A stretch of DNA of 64,000 nt from Anisakis pegreffii (taxonomy: Eukaryota > Nematoda > Chromadorea > Rhabditida > Anisakidae): the NCBI GenBank assembly GCA_035041965.1, contig JAPYMA010000079.1, positions 151,560-215,559 on the forward strand, read 5' to 3'. A program made the position numbers and the translations under genes. This document shows, piece by piece, positions 44,030 through 58,332 of this stretch. Numbering within the stretch: the stretch's first letter is position 1; every line of letters begins with the position of its first letter. The notes beneath the pieces are model-generated. The model worked only from the letters and a program-made list of their open reading frames with translations, did no database searches and was not told the origin of the DNA.

Positions 44030-47000
44030 ATAGTGCTGCTGATAATTTTAAACAGCACTCGATAATATACATTCATTAGGTCAATTCGTTTTGTCCCGAC
44101 CAAAATGCTTCCACTGAGTTGCCAATTAGACTCTGAATTAGCTTATGAAAGCAGTCAGTGCTTATGAAAGCTCCTCAGCTCACGCAGTCTTTGCCTCACG
44201 CTTGATTAAATGATCGAAAATGGAACTGTGCAATAGATCACTTTTGCGTACTGCAAAAATCAGTGTTAATCAACTTTGAAGTGATCTACATTGTGAAATT
44301 GAACTGCTAACTTCTTTTGCACTTATTCCCATTTCTGTTCTGTGATCTTACCTTCTTGTTTGATGGGGTAAGGAAACTGGATCCCTCTACTCCGACAAAC
44401 TCTCCGAACATAGCATGTAGGGTTTCAGAAATTGACATGATAATCTTTCTGAAGATATACTGGGACGTCGTTCTTCATGCAACATTCTAATGTAAAATCA
44501 GCTCGACTAGCTCATTATAATCATAATACTGTGCTCAATGAAGTGTGCATCGCACTTACACTCGCTGCAGTTATTATATACTCTCTCTTTCATAAATGCT
44601 ACAGTATTTGACGACGACGCTCGATAAGTTATTACACATTGACTGCAGTTGACAGGTGTTTGGTTAAAAACTCAATGATTCCACAAAAAAAGTTGAATGC
44701 AGTCATTAGAATGAGGTGATAATTAATGTGTGATGAAGTGAGGTGAGCACTGCAACATCAATTCCAATAATGAAACAAAAAAACGTTCCATGGGAAGGGA
44801 TCGAGGCAAGCAAGAAACTGCTGCTGGAGCAGATGTATTGACTACTCATTTCAAGTGAACGATTGGCGACAATGCAGAAAACGGAAACGAAAGCATGAGT
44901 AAATGGATGGATGAGTTGGGTTGAATTCACTGATTAGACGATTGCTAGTAATAGTAATGATGATTGGACCTCAGTGAGCAAACACGTTGAATTGTACTTA
45001 TTCAGTCAGCTTTACTTCACTTCAAATTGTTTCACCCATTTATTCAGCGATAACAGATTAACGGCGATAAATTAGTTTCTGGTTATTATTGTCTTGAAGA
45101 GTTGTTGCATTTCTCCGATAGCGATTGTGATACTTTTTCGATTATTTGCCTATCGTTTAATCTAATCCGAAACTCATTTTGTTTGCCATAAACCTGCGAA
45201 ACATTTTGTGCCACTTTTGTTTTTCTTTTCAGCAATTATCATTCACGATCACTTCGGATTACTGTTAGAGTTGCGCTTAAGATCATCATTGCTCATTGGT
45301 GTTCGATACAATTCGTAATGCATGCCAGTGTTCGGTTCTCCTTAGTGTTTATTCAAGCCGTCTATCCGACCCACCTATCCTATTCAGTAATGCAAGCTGT
45401 TCGAATAAGTTCGATATCATTTCCTGGCTGTACCACTCTGCTCTAGATTTGCCATCCTCTTATTGTCAAATCCGAGCTCATTTTGTTGCCCACCGACCAT
45501 TTCACATTCAATTTCTCCTATTCATTGCCTCATGGCTTCATTTATTTGTTCATTCCTTTTATGAATCTTTCCATGCAATTCACCAATCCAAATCACAAGT
45601 ATATGTATCTCAAATTCATCTACCACATCGTAACACAACATTTACATTCAACTTTCCTATTGTGCCATCAAATCATCTTCTACCATTATCCACATTTCCA
45701 AAGCTCACGAATCCACTCAACATTCCTTTCCAAGCATGAAGTGTTGCGTATGTCTAAGAATATTCATTAGGATTGGTTGAGTTGAATTTATTGCCTCATT
45801 AGCATTGAGTATGGATTTACCGCTCAGTTGAATCGCATTTCTTCAGTGAAACACTCTCAAATGGAATGTTTCAAGCAGTCTCTCTTTTTTCAGTCTTAAC
45901 ATCATTACATTCAATTCTCCCGTTTATCATTTGCTTAGGCAAAGTTGTCTGGAATTGTTTAGAGACCGTCGTTCGTAAATGTAATGTAGCTTTTTTGTTT
46001 GATTTTACTGCTTCCAGAGGAGCGCTTTCTGAAGCAAATGTTTAGTATGGTTCAATTGAAGCTGTTTGAAACTCAAGTTGAAGATTGAGAAGTTAACTAT
46101 TGCTAATGGTGTTGATGGTGTATAAATAGAATGATCTGCTGCTGCAATATTTGTTGAGGCTAATCCAATTTCAAATTGATTACACAAATATTAATCAAAC
46201 TGGAAAATTTCAGTGGTTTTGTTGTGCTGAATCAAACAAACGTCAATGAGTTCACGGCTCATTTGAAGCGAATAATTATAAATTTGCGGCGTACGCAAAA
46301 CTCATTGAGTTGATGGCGATGTACTGGATGGAAATAGCGTTGTCAGTCAACAACAAACGCTTGCTTGTTGCAGTTGATCGTTTCAATGCAATTGATCAGA
46401 CTGCATCAAAGTGAAATTACTTATGTCTGAATGCCGCCATTCGATGAAACTCGAAACACCGCAGTGTTTTCGATTCATTTGCTGGTTCACTTCCTGAATT
46501 CAGCGACTGCTGGTTCGAACTTAGCAGTGATACACAATTAACACTGATTGTGTGAGCTGATATCCCAACGCACTATCTATCGCTTGAATGAACCGATATC
46601 TCGCATAAGAAGAACATGGACATGGAGTTCATGCGCTATGTCCAAATGCCCTTCTGTTTGTTCCGATACTATCATTCAAAACTATGTCTATTGCTCAATG
46701 GCCAAACTTCTTTCACTGTATCGTTTTCTAATCTCAGTTTGAAGATTTTTGATCGCTAATAGATATACTCATAAAGGATTCATGATATGCGTATTTTGAG
46801 AATGATTTAGGAGTATTCGAATGATCGAAAATCTTTATGCAAATTAATCACAGCACTGACAATGAATTTGTTTTATACAAGCATAAGTTTTATTTCTCAT
46901 AACTGCATCCCATTCATGGTTAGTCTTTAGCACTCTGAATGGAGGAAATATTGAATTCGGAGTTTTCAGAGACAATTAACATCTACTTCATCTCTTATGC

Positions 47001-50000
47001 AGTCTTCTTCTCAAAACAACATTTTTCATTCATTCTTTGGCAGCAACAACAGCAACACATGAGAAATTTCTCTCGTCTTTAATCAATGAATTTATTATCT
47101 ATTCAAATCTATCCTATAGAAAACCGAGAGATTTATTGTGATCCAGTCCACGGATTCAGTCGGAGACTTCTTAGTTTTGCGCAAAAACAAAATGGGATTT
47201 GTTGTGGGAAAAGCAAAGAAACGACGAGCTAAAAAGTGCGCTTAGGCTTAGTATGGACTCAAGCCCGATATCGTAATCCAGTAGTGCTGCTTTAAACACA
47301 AGAATTTTGAAGTTTCAATGTACGAAGTGAATTTTGAAGTGAAATGCTTGTAGGTCGCTGGAGTGTGATAAAAATTTGTGTGTGCTTAGTTTCATTGGTA
47401 CAAATTAGTCAAATCACATAAAGAGAGAAGACGACGACGAAACATTGCTAAACTTAAGTTTTGTTCTTGCCGAATATGTGTGTAGCAGCAGCAGTGTTTG
47501 AAGAGTTGCTGTGTGTCGTTTTGTGATGAGAGCCGTAGCACTCTTCGAACTTTATTTCTTTACCATTGAAATACTCGAGCACTTAATACTTGTGTACGTC
47601 TAACAGCAGCTTGAGTACTTGCAACTGCTAGATTTGTTGTATTTTAATAAACAGTATTCAATTATCTGTTAACGCTTATCAGCCAGTGAGTTCATCGAAA
47701 TCAATTGATCAAATGTGTGATCAATTTTCCCATTCCGCACTCATTTACTCATTCAAAAAGCTGATGAAATATTTCGAAGAATCGTTTGAATTCATTCGAG
47801 ATTCTGCAATCGCAATCACATGACGACCGTCATAGCTGTTTAGTTGAGCTTATTATTCACACGCTGCTGAATGTTTGCAAGTGTGTCTTTTTGTGGTACT
47901 TCGCTGCTAGGTGACTTGCAACTAAACTGTTGTTCACACACTAATTGCGTTCGTTTGAGCAGTTTGAGCAATCCGGGAGATGTGCGTTTAACGTGAAGAC
48001 ATTCGAGTTGAGTTGATTCTCGTAGAGTACAATCTATTCAGAGAGTAATTCCTTAAGATTGGTTTGGTGTGCTGCTTTCTCGATCGGTTATTGGGCACAT
48101 TGTTTGTTCGTAGGTGTTGAGCGGTGCTCATTTCATGCCCAATACTAACGATAAGGCATTCATTGTTTTCGCTTGAGCAAGCATTTCGCTTTGCATTTTC
48201 GCCAACTAAATGAACCATTGCATTTCCTGGAATTTCCGTTCCAAATTCATTCGAATGTACGGAAATTCGATGGATGGATTTTCTTTTTTTCGTCTTTATT
48301 CAATCTTTTCAGAGCAGCGAAATTCAATCAAAACGCGAAATTCAATCAACAGAAGCTAATTAATTTAGGAATATCATTCATCGTGATCTTCATTATCATT
48401 ACGGTCAACGTAAAGCATCAGCGATTCACTCAAAACAATCGCATTTTTCTTATGAGTGTTTTTTTTTTTGCTTAGCGTTGAATTTATTTCATTCATTTCA
48501 GACTCAAATGAGCTCTAAACTCCTTATTTAAATGTGCCATAATAAATAATTCTTCGTGCCATGCACGTTGCTAATCCCAGCAATACGTCACGAATCGAAA
48601 TGAACACAAATTTTTCAAATCCACTCGAAAGAATTAGTCACTCACCAGCAGTAAAAAATTGTCTCACTGTTGATGCGGTAGCTCACGAGCCGCCGCTGTT
48701 CGCTGTTGATTTCTTTGCTATTCAAATGATTCCGATTTATCTAAATCTGCGAAATTCACCTTACAATGTCTTTCAGCAAGTATTTTCTCTATCATAATAG
48801 ACTGCCACCACTTTATCCAAGCAAATGCAAATTCTTTTAGTATTTGTTACCATTGAGGATGTCGATTGTGAATAAAACAACAGTGAATGTGAACTCAGAA
48901 TTGAACAGTTTATGCTGCGACAACAATTACTTCATCATTACGTTCCGTATTGAAATGATTTCTTTATCGTTTTCAGATTCAAAGATAGGTTGTTGTCTTG
49001 TCATTAGTCGTATGCTACGTCAATGTACGTCGATTTTAACTCATTGTGATTCGTTTGGTGATTTTAGGAACTGACAAGCTTTACTGTATGCATTATTCTC
49101 TGCTTACGCACACTGAAATTTCATCACCATCAGAAAAACGTTTGCATCAGCAGCAACAGCAACAACAACAACAATGTATAGTTGTTGTTAGTGTCATACA
49201 ACTCAATCTGATCGGCTCAAACTCAGAAATTGATCAGTATGCTGCATGAAGCATTGATTGTATCTACACGAGCTAATGCACAACACCACCAATTTCGATG
49301 AATTCGAAAAGTAAATTCGATCCGGTCACTTCAGGCCTTCATCGTCGACATTTCAAAGGTCTCCTCCATCAGTTATGTGTGTATAGCCGCCGCATGTATC
49401 CATTCATCCATCAGTTTATCTGCTGTCACTAACATCTGTATCGTTCAATCCTTGAACGTTTAATTTAGCACATATTTCGAAATTTTCTAGAACTCGCATT
49501 CATGTTATAACATTTTTTGGTGAACATTTTGTGGGATAGTTATAGGCATCGTATGCACGCAGCAAAGCAGTTAGGGAATTCGTATGATAACGTATCATTA
49601 TATTCAACAGTTTTTTTTGTTACTTCGGCAAATGGAATGTTAATGATAGCGAAATGTATATTAATGAAAAATTTACGTAAGACTTGCGCCTTTTGATAAG
49701 CAATTGCAATGGGACATCTTTTAATGAGCGAAATCAAAATTCAGTACTGAGAATTACTATCAAAGCACACACCAAATAAATTCTGTGTTATACAACATTA
49801 AAAAAACTTCACTGAACGCAGAACCGGAACACGCAAACGTTTTCAGAGCTATTCTGATCAATTTTGCTTTTGAACTCTTCACGTTACACATTGGGAAGAG
49901 TAAAAGTGGCATTGGATCACTACAACGTGCTTATACATGTTAAACATTCACTCAGTTCAATTTCGTTGAAGAAATTCGAGAGGAATGCGTTTGAAATGAA

Positions 50001-50600
50001 ACGAAATGAAATAAAATACTAAGGAGCAGTAACGGAAACTGCATGATGATGTGATCAGTCTGACATGAGCGTAGAACTTGAACTTCCTTCAACTCGAATA
50101 TTTTTGCTGCGATGTATTCCAGTCAAACTGCAAATTTTTACGAAATCAGCAGCCGTTTACAATCAGTTGATCCGTAAACATTCACTAAAACTGATGCTAT
50201 CACATTGGTGGCCATGCTTCCGTGAGATAGAATATATGAAGAGGATGAAAACTTCTCAGATGTGCTAAATCGTTAGCATGTCGCCATATTTTCATGCTTC
50301 CGTATCTGCATTCAACTGAAGCTCGACATACGAAATTCATGAGCAATTCTGCGATAAATTCAAAATTTATTGAGCCAGACGGCTGGATGGCAGTGCCGTG
50401 AGAAGACGCTCAACGCGGTCACTTAAATGATGGATAATTCATAAAAGGGATGATGAGTGGTGGACCTCATTTGAATATTTCAATTTTGAAATAAATAATT
50501 CAGAGAGAGAGTGAGAGCGCGATTGAAATAAAAAGTTGTGATTTGAGGACACGGTAGAGAATCGGGATACCACCACGCAGCGGTATTGGAAGTTGGAGCG
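44030..50600. other. Gene-poor region upstream of the innexin
   Basis: About 6.5 kb with no supported exon. It should include the innexin promoter and 5' UTR. A CAG ending at 50580 lies 20 bases before the innexin ATG and could be a cis or trans splice acceptor, though its pyrimidine tract is poor. A (CAA)n run lies near 49150. Open frames such as 45296-45739 are pyrimidine-rich and have no motif. Confidence 0.4.
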
Positions 50601-53600
50601 ATGGTTCTCCAGAATATGTTCAGTGCGCTTTCATTTTTGCATTATCGCAAGGACGACGATTTTGTCGATCGACTCTCCTATTTCTACACGTCCTCGTTTC
50701 TTATCATGATGGCCGTTCTAGTCAGTTTCAAACAGGTAATTCACGCTCTTTCTTCAATGTTTCACATGGAATGTCATGTTTAGATAGCAAATAAAACGCT
50801 GATGACGAATGAAACTTGTCTCGTTTCAATTCTAACTAATAATTTAGAATACATCGTACATATCTCATTTGAATGGAATATCCCAGCACGGGTATCCTTG
50901 GTAATCGTTTATAAATGCTTACGTTATTGAAGCTTGAACGCCTCACTATTGCAGTGGTTCTCATAGGGAGTGAAATTACTCATTTTGGATAATTTGGAGG
51001 TGTCAAGGGGTAATGGAGGGAGTAGGGAAATTAGTATTTCTTGCCATTGTGAAGATATTTTTTACCTTGGGTGAACTCCTCATCCTCCTATTTTCTGAAT
51101 ATTACTAGCTGGTCCGGGCCTAACAAGGTTTTCATTCGTTTTAAGAGGATTCTCATTCTTTTCCGAGCTATTACAGTCGCTCTCATGACTTTCATCACCA
51201 AAAGTGTTCTCTTCTGATAATTTCTCATTCATTTTATTCAACAGTTAAAGTCAAATTCTCATTCTATCAAATACACTCTATAATTGATCATTTGATTATC
51301 GAACGTTGTTGAACAATAGTATTCAATTGTTTGTATTGTTGACGTCGGTTGTCAACACTCGTCAACGTATCAAGTAAATAGTGTATGTCACAGAATAAGA
51401 ATTTGATTGTAACTGTTAAGCGAAATGAGACGAAGTGAATGATAAAAAGTCATGAAGAGAACGGTATTCTCATGCAATAGCTATGAGAGTGAATACAACA
51501 CGTCTGAAAAGAATAAGAATCCATGTGAATCAGCATGAAGTGAGTGTGTCACAGACAATAGTTTCCATGCAATCATAATCGATTGCAATAATGAGCAACA
51601 CAACGGTCTAAGACAATGGTTCATGTATTGCAAATCGCTGTCATTGAAAGATCGTCGGTGAATTTCAAACGACCAAATATTCTAACGAAAACAAACAGTT
51701 TGCAGTGAAATGCCAGATTAACCAGAAGAAATATCGAGCTCGTTCAGATATCGTACAACGTTTTGGCCCATTTTACATCCGTGTCATATCCTCAGAAGTT
51801 TTACTTGTGCACAATTTGAAAGCAATAAAAAAGCATTAAAACACCGCCGCCGCACTCATACTTCCTCTTCCACTCTGAACCGATCGGAAACGTTGTCATA
51901 TTAACCGTGTACTTATCGTATGATAAATTGCCTTGTTCTTGCAAAAATTCGAGATTTGAATAATTCCTCGAACGTACACTATTGGAAAACCTTTCCTTCC
52001 ATATATTCTGTGAGAAACTACAAGTTGAGCTCAGAATAAGGGATCTTAAAGTGTTTAATCTTGAAGCAAAGGAACGTATTCACTCAAAACATGACTAAGC
52101 AGTAATTTCATTCAACTGATCCCTTCAAAGACTCTTAAAAATTGTCACCATTTCAGTTTGGTGGACGTCCTTTGGAGTGTTGGGTGCCCGCACAATTTAC
52201 TAGCTCATGGGAGGCATATACAGAGATGTATTGTTGGGCACAAAACACTTACTGGGTACCCATTGAACAGGTAACATTCGGAAATTGTTTCAGATTTGAG
52301 CAATTATCAATCCAGCATCATCGATCATTATCTATATCAGTGAGATCAAATAGAATGATTATAACTTTTCGTGAAATCATAGCAACATTTCGTGATGATC
52401 TCGGATTTCAGGATATTCCAGTTGATATTGCTGAACGTGAATATCGGCAGATTTCCTACTACCAATGGGTACCGTTCTTTCTTCTCATCCAAGCCTTCCT
52501 TTACTACATTCCCTGCCTGATGTGGCGTTTAATGAGTGATAAATCAGGTTATTCCTTCAAATTACTCTTCGTGATTACTATCAATACATTTACCCGAGCT
52601 ATTCCAAGAGTGTTTAAAATGCAAATGAGATTTCGTACGCATGCACGCAGAAATTGCGGCGATTGCTTGGACATTCTTCACACGGAGGAAATTTCATTAG
52701 CATTTTTCGTAAGTGTGCTCATGAATAATTTTCGTTTCAGCTTTAATAATTCTCTTTAGGAATCGAACGTTGTAATATTTATTCATGAAGACTGACTGAC
52801 AGCTACGATAAAATGTCTTTGACGCATCATTCCATGCAATCGTTTCGAATTTGACACATTTTATAATGCATGATCCAGTTGCTAGATGAATTCAATGAGA
52901 TTTCATTCCAAAGCAACATTTCTTAAACAACAAAAAAATTCGATTCACTTTGTCAGATAGAAAATCTCTAGTTCAAATCAGCTCGAATGATCAGCTAGTC
53001 AGTGAAACAGCAAATAACTGCCCTCAGTTGGGTCGCCTAAACCTAATGGATATTCAAGTGTTCTTGCTGGTGTGAGCCAGTCGGAGGATAATTCAAAATT
53101 GCACACGAGAAACGATAATTTGAATCGTGTGCGTCATCATTATTAAGGCGAACGGTGTGAATATGTGGAAAACTGCCTGCAATTGCATGAGAGCATTTCC
53201 GGATTGCGTTTGAGAACGTTTGATGCAAAATTGTCTCGAACGTAGAAAAAAAGCGTTTCATTTAGAATTGAGCTTATAAGCGATTAATACAGGCGCATTG
53301 AAGTGAATTGAATCCATTTGAGTGCAAATCATCTAGGTAAGAACGAATAAAAATAAATCCATTTGCTAAAAGGTTTGGAATTTCATCGAAAGACGGCAGT
53401 GCAGTATGAAGTGGGAAGTTCAGTTTCGTTGAAATTGAGCCTTTCTGATGTTCTTGACATCAGCATTTGAAAAGCAGCTAAGAAGTAGTCTATTATGATT
53501 GCGTTGCTGTTGTTGTTGAATGAGAAGAGTGTTGCGTGTGTGAAAATGTTTCAGTTCAACTTAAGAAAGATTGAATTACGAAACCAGGTAGTGCTCAGTT

Positions 53601-56600
53601 ACGAAAGCAATTTATGAGAGGCAAATTGAGATGTCTGGTGTAGGTATGACCGAAAGCTTTGTGTTCAGCAGTGGATTGTCTGACACAACACTTTCAGGGA
53701 TGGACCTAAACAATTTGAGGGAATAGTAAGCATAATTTTTCAGGCATTCGACTGAATGATATTGTTCAGTTGGCAACCGAAAAGGAGAATATCGAACCGG
53801 ATTACAGGATACGAACCATTGAGTCACTCTCAAGACACATCGAATCTGCTCTTAGGTACGCACAGTTAATTCAATGATCAACGCCCTATTTCATAATGAT
53901 CTGATCGATTTGAACGGTCAACTTGAATGTGCTTCAGGTATCAACACACTGCCACTTCACGGACCCAATACACTCTCCACAGAGTCTTCAAATGTTTTAA
54001 TCTTCGTTACTATGAGAGTTATGTGACTGGACTTTATCTTGTAAGTTCAGTACGATTGTCGATGATTGGAAACCATTACAATATCTTTTCATTTTCCTTC
54101 ACAAATTATTTGTCTGGTAGCAAAATCAAATCATTGCGTTTTCAGGCCACGAAGATAATGTATGTTGGTAATATTTTAACAAACCTGATTTTGGTGAATA
54201 AATTTTTGGAAACTGACGAATATTCCATCTATGGTTTAGGCGTTTTACGGGATTTATTATTCGGTAGATCGTGGATGGAATCCGGAAATTTTCCACGTGT
54301 TACTCTCGTAAGTCATTGTTCTGTTGGGTTCTCATTGTTTCTTCGCTAGACCGTTGTGTTCCTCATTAGTGCAATCGATTATGATTGCACGGAAACTATT
54401 GTCTGTGACATGCTCACTTCATACTGATTCACATGGATTCTCATTCTTTTCAGACGTGTTGTATTCACTCTCATAGCTATTGCATGAGAATACCGTTCTC
54501 TTCATGACTTTTTATCATTCACTTCGTCTCATTTCGCTTAACAGTTACAATCAAATTCTTATTCTGTGACATACACTATTTACTTGATACGTTGACGAGT
54601 GTTGACAACCGACGTCAACAATACAAACATTTGAATACTATTGTTCAACAACGTTCGACAATCAAATGATCAATTATAGAGTGTATTTGATAGAATGAGA
54701 ATTTGACTTTAACTGTTGAATAAAATGAATGAGAAATTATCAGAAGAGAACACTTCTGCTGATAAAAGTCATGAGAGCGATTATAACAGCTCGGAAAAGA
54801 ATGAAAACCCTGCCAAAACAAATGAAAACCGTGTTAGGCCCGGACGAGCTAATGCTACTCAGAAAGTGGAAGAATTAAGAGTGTTTTCATCAACTAATCG
54901 CATTTACATACCCGAGAGTTTCAAATTTGACAAGTTTTGTAAAAGTTCCCAATTTGCAGTGCGATTTTGAAGTTCGTGTTCTTGGTAATAACCAACGACA
55001 TTCCGTTCAGGTAATTTTCTCATTAACTTATGAAGAAAACATTCAAATTGTGCTGAATTAATCGTATCCGCTTATTCGTTTTCGACGTTCACCCACTCAG
55101 TTTGATTTACATTTGAGATGTGATGAATCCACATGAGATTTCAGTGCGTTTTGGTGATAAATATATTCAATGAAAAGATTTTCATTCTTATTTGGTTATG
55201 GTTTTCGTTGTTGTTCGTTGCTGCCACTTTAGATGCGATGTATTGGTTTAGTATATCACTATTTCACAGGTGATCATTCCAATTGCTTTCCTTTTTTGGT
55301 CAGATTCACTTATTCTTGTAACTATTCATTAAAGATTTGTTCAAATGAAAGCTATCTAATTCTTTCATAACTCTCTTTACTTCGATGAGTTTCTATATAC
55401 GAAACGAACATTCTGTCAAGCGAATTGTGCTAAATAATGAGCTTCGTGATGAATAATCACTAAAAACACCAATGACTTCAAAAAAAATTAATGGTGACAG
55501 AAACTTCACGGCGCTATTTGTAGATTGAACCATCTCGTTATTTCTGCATTGAGTGGATCATTTTTTGAGTGAGAGAGAGCACAATTTCGCGTTATTATAG
55601 GGATCGATTCCGATTTGTTTTACGACATTTGGAGTTGACATCCGATCCGGATAGGCCAGAGCTTTTCCGAAAAGAGAAAAGGAAGCAAGTGGAACACTTC
55701 CTCAGGACTTACCTTAAGGTAGGCAGTATTTGCTCAAGTCATATTATTACGTTACAGTTATTGGTTCAACAGTCATTCCGCTAGTCCATAGCATTGTTTC
55801 TCATTGAAAGTAAGTGATTCTATAGCGATACATTTAAAAAACATCCTAAGACACTCAAACTGATGATGGTCATAAAATTTATGAACATTTCGATGATCAG
55901 TGTGGAATTTGCAGATTTAAAAAGTGTGTAGAATGCGCTAATTGAGAAATGGGAACGAAGTCTAAGAAAGCAGATGTTTAGGTTGATGGTGTGCTCGTTC
56001 TGCGTATGATTGCACTGCATGCCGGCGTTATGTACTGTACAGAGATCACCGATGCCCTCTGGAAACGCTACTTATCACAACATCCTGAAAATCTGATCGA
56101 TGAAGACTCGTCACTGATCAATTTTGCCAGGTAACAACGCTTGCTGTTCTTCAACATTTCAGAGTTGCAATCAAATCTAGGAGGCGACTGGAGATAATAG
56201 GATGTAGTGTATATTATCCTTTCACTATTGTGATCGTTTTTTATCGTGTGGCTCAGCAATTATGGATTCTTGCTGAGCGAGTTATATGAATTTGTATAAA
56301 CAAGGCGATCACATCAAATGTGAATGTATTCCTCAGCCATCAGAGCAACGAATCAGTACGGTACTTTCGAGGATGCATTCAAATGGTGCATCAGGAAGAA
56401 GTGGCATATGGCATAGCACACATTGGTGTGTGTGTGTTGTGTACAATGAGGATTTAAGGAATGTGTAACGATCAACAAATTAGTTTCTATGCTATGCGTA
56501 CAGGTTTTCAGGACGCAGTCGATCAAAAGGAAAAAGGTCAACTCGTCTGGCGGCGACAGCGCAGGTGGTAGTCCTCACACCAGTAACACCAGACGTCTCT

Positions 56601-57191
56601 CAAGATTTCTCACAACTCGAAGTCAATCTTCCTTACGGTATGCGATACTCTTCTTCACTATCGTTCGTAACCTTTCCCTCTTCTCCAAATAACAACCGAC
56701 TAATCAAGATTGATTTAGAAGATTCTTAAAGTAACTGGATTCGATTGATTGAAAACCTGATGGTTGCATAAATCTGTTTCCACAAATCAATCCATTAATT
56801 GATCAAAAATTCCATCAATATATATCGATTACATCCATCCTTTTACTTTTCTAATCCAAAACTCGCCAATTCATAAATGTTCCCATCTCAAACGGGTTCA
56901 TTTCAAGAGATACGTTCGAATTTCAGTTTGTATCGTGGTCAAGTGGCTAATCGTTCGCTTAACACGAATCGTGCACCACCACCATCACACCCCTATCGTA
57001 GCACCGAATCGCAGCATGCATCTGGTGAGCAAAGTCCCACTTCACTCACAAAACGAACAATTGTAACGATCACGTCACCGTCTCAAGACGAGTCGTCTAT
57101 CGACTTGGAACGCAATATCGAGCCGCAGCAGCATCAGCCACCACGTCAACAACCACAGCAGCAATCCGGCGTATCACCACTGATCATATGA
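50601..57191 (+). CDS. Innexin (invertebrate gap-junction subunit), 12 exons
   Basis: Innexins assemble into gap-junction or hemichannels in the plasma membrane. Exons are 50601-50735, 52157-52270, 52412-52547, 53744-53855, 53938-54040, 54146-54307, 54960-55010, 55145-55269, 55601-55718, 55982-56130, 56512-56637 and 56927-57191. All phases agree and encode 531 residues ending in TGA. The order is: short cytoplasmic N-terminus with DFVDRLSYFYTS, TM1, first extracellular loop FGGRPLECWVPAQF and YTEMYCWAQNTY with its two cysteines, the innexin signature YYQWVPFF in TM2, TM3 after YYESYVTGLYL, second extracellular loop LCDFEVRVLGNNQRHSVQCV with its paired cysteines, and TM4 IFILIWLWFSLLF. A cytoplasmic tail of about 220 residues ends in Ser- then Gln/Pro-rich sequence. 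The FGGxPxECWVP form recalls the INX-7/INX-10 group, but the exact orthologue is uncertain. Introns 1 and 6 each hold a foldback repeat. Confidence 0.95.
50952..51615. mobile_element. hAT-like foldback element, copy 2 (inverted relative to copy 1)
   Basis: Starts CAGTGGTTCTCATAGGG, followed by gtgaaattactcatttt and ggaggtgtcaagggg. This is the reverse complement of the right end of copy 1. The body follows copy 1 in reverse through the palindromic centre gttgacgtcggttgtcaac, to caacacaacggtctaagaca at the right. The right terminal repeat is eroded and I see no convincing target-site duplication. It lies in innexin intron 1. Confidence 0.75.
54346..54865. mobile_element. hAT-like foldback element, copy 3 (same orientation as copy 1)
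   Basis: Matches the core of copy 1, from ctagaccgttgtgtt through ttctcattcttttcagacg and the centre gttgacaaccgacgtcaac to gttaggcccggacgagctaa. The terminal CAGTGGTTCTC ends are missing, so this is a truncated copy or core-only form. It lies in innexin intron 6 and carries no transposase frame. The open frame across its right arm continues into flanking DNA and is not a gene. Confidence 0.75.
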
Positions 57192-58332
57192 TATCATATT
57201 ATCACTACCACTCTAATCATTCATCCTCATCATTATCATCACACTCATTTGCATCTGCTAACGAACGCTGGCTGACTCTTCATCTGGGTTGTGAGCTGCC
57301 AAATTCAGAATAATCTAAATTCAGAACGGGTTCGATCACTTCAACGAAACATTGAGGGAAGAGCGAGAAAATCAGCCAATACAATCGCAACTGAGACAAA
57401 TTTTCACATTCATTTCTATGACTGGACGAGAACTTTTTCGGAATTGCTCAGTATTCGACCTCTTTAGGTTTTGAAAAAAATGAATTAGATCAGAAACGAA
57501 GAGTATTTGATTAGCAGAAAGCGTTTGAAAAGGAGCAAACGAGCATTGACGCTATGTGATGAATGATGAGGACTTGAACACCTCATCTGCAAATGCCTCA
57601 ATTCCAGTGGTGCACTAAAATTGCTTTTGGATAGCTTTGTGCTCAATTTTGAAACGATGATGATTCGTTGTGTGTGTATGTCTATGAACGCAACCAACAG
57701 CAATCATCGATCACGATCGATTTTAAAGTATAACGATATTTCATAAAAATGATATCAATATTGAATACTTGTGCATTCTCAACAATATAATACTGAAATA
57801 ACTTGAACATGACCACTGAAAAACTATCATAAGCCTCATATTAAGCACTTCATGCAAATATATACACTTATCAATATGTAATTGTTCAAATTCCTCCTAA
57901 AATTTTTAGAATATTCACATTAATCAAATGAGATCAAGTGTTTCATTTCCAACTGAGCGATTTCATCCACACAATAACGAAACCAATTCTTGCTCTTCGT
58001 AGGTTTACTCACACTCAACCGAAACCTTACGATCTTATGACTGCAGATCACTTGCAACCTTATGAACATCTATCTTCTGATGATTCCCACTGCAAAACAA
58101 AGAACACCTTCTGTTTAGAATGAACAAATTTCATTTTATTTCATATTCACAACAAAACAATTCGTCATATAATAGGCGAATAAGAGTTCTTATCAATCAA
58201 ATCATATTACAATCAACGAAATACATCCCATATCGAAATATATCCCAAAATAAATAAACAAAATTTATCACATTCATTAAGAACACAACACATCGAGGAA
58301 TGATTCGTCAAAGAGGTCACATTCTCTAAATT
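57192..58332. other. Intergenic space between convergent innexin and mut-7-like genes
   Basis: About 1.1 kb holding both 3' UTRs. No exon was seen. A minus-strand AATAAA at 58135-58140 would serve the mut-7-like gene; no close AATAAA follows the innexin stop on the plus strand. Confidence 0.5.
58135..58140 (-). promoter_or_regulatory. Candidate polyadenylation signal AATAAA (minus strand)
   Basis: A TTTATT on the plus strand gives AATAAA on the minus strand, about 195 bases past the mut-7-like stop codon. Confidence 0.45.

Noticed and set aside
45296..45739. 147-codon plus-strand open frame
   Set aside because: It is pyrimidine-rich with no domain, and a second plus-strand frame is open across the same bases, as expected from low stop-codon density in biased composition.
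54716..54970. 84-codon acidic open frame starting in the foldback element
   Set aside because: It lies in foldback copy 3 and runs through the innexin exon 7 acceptor in the wrong frame. There is no sign of a coding role.
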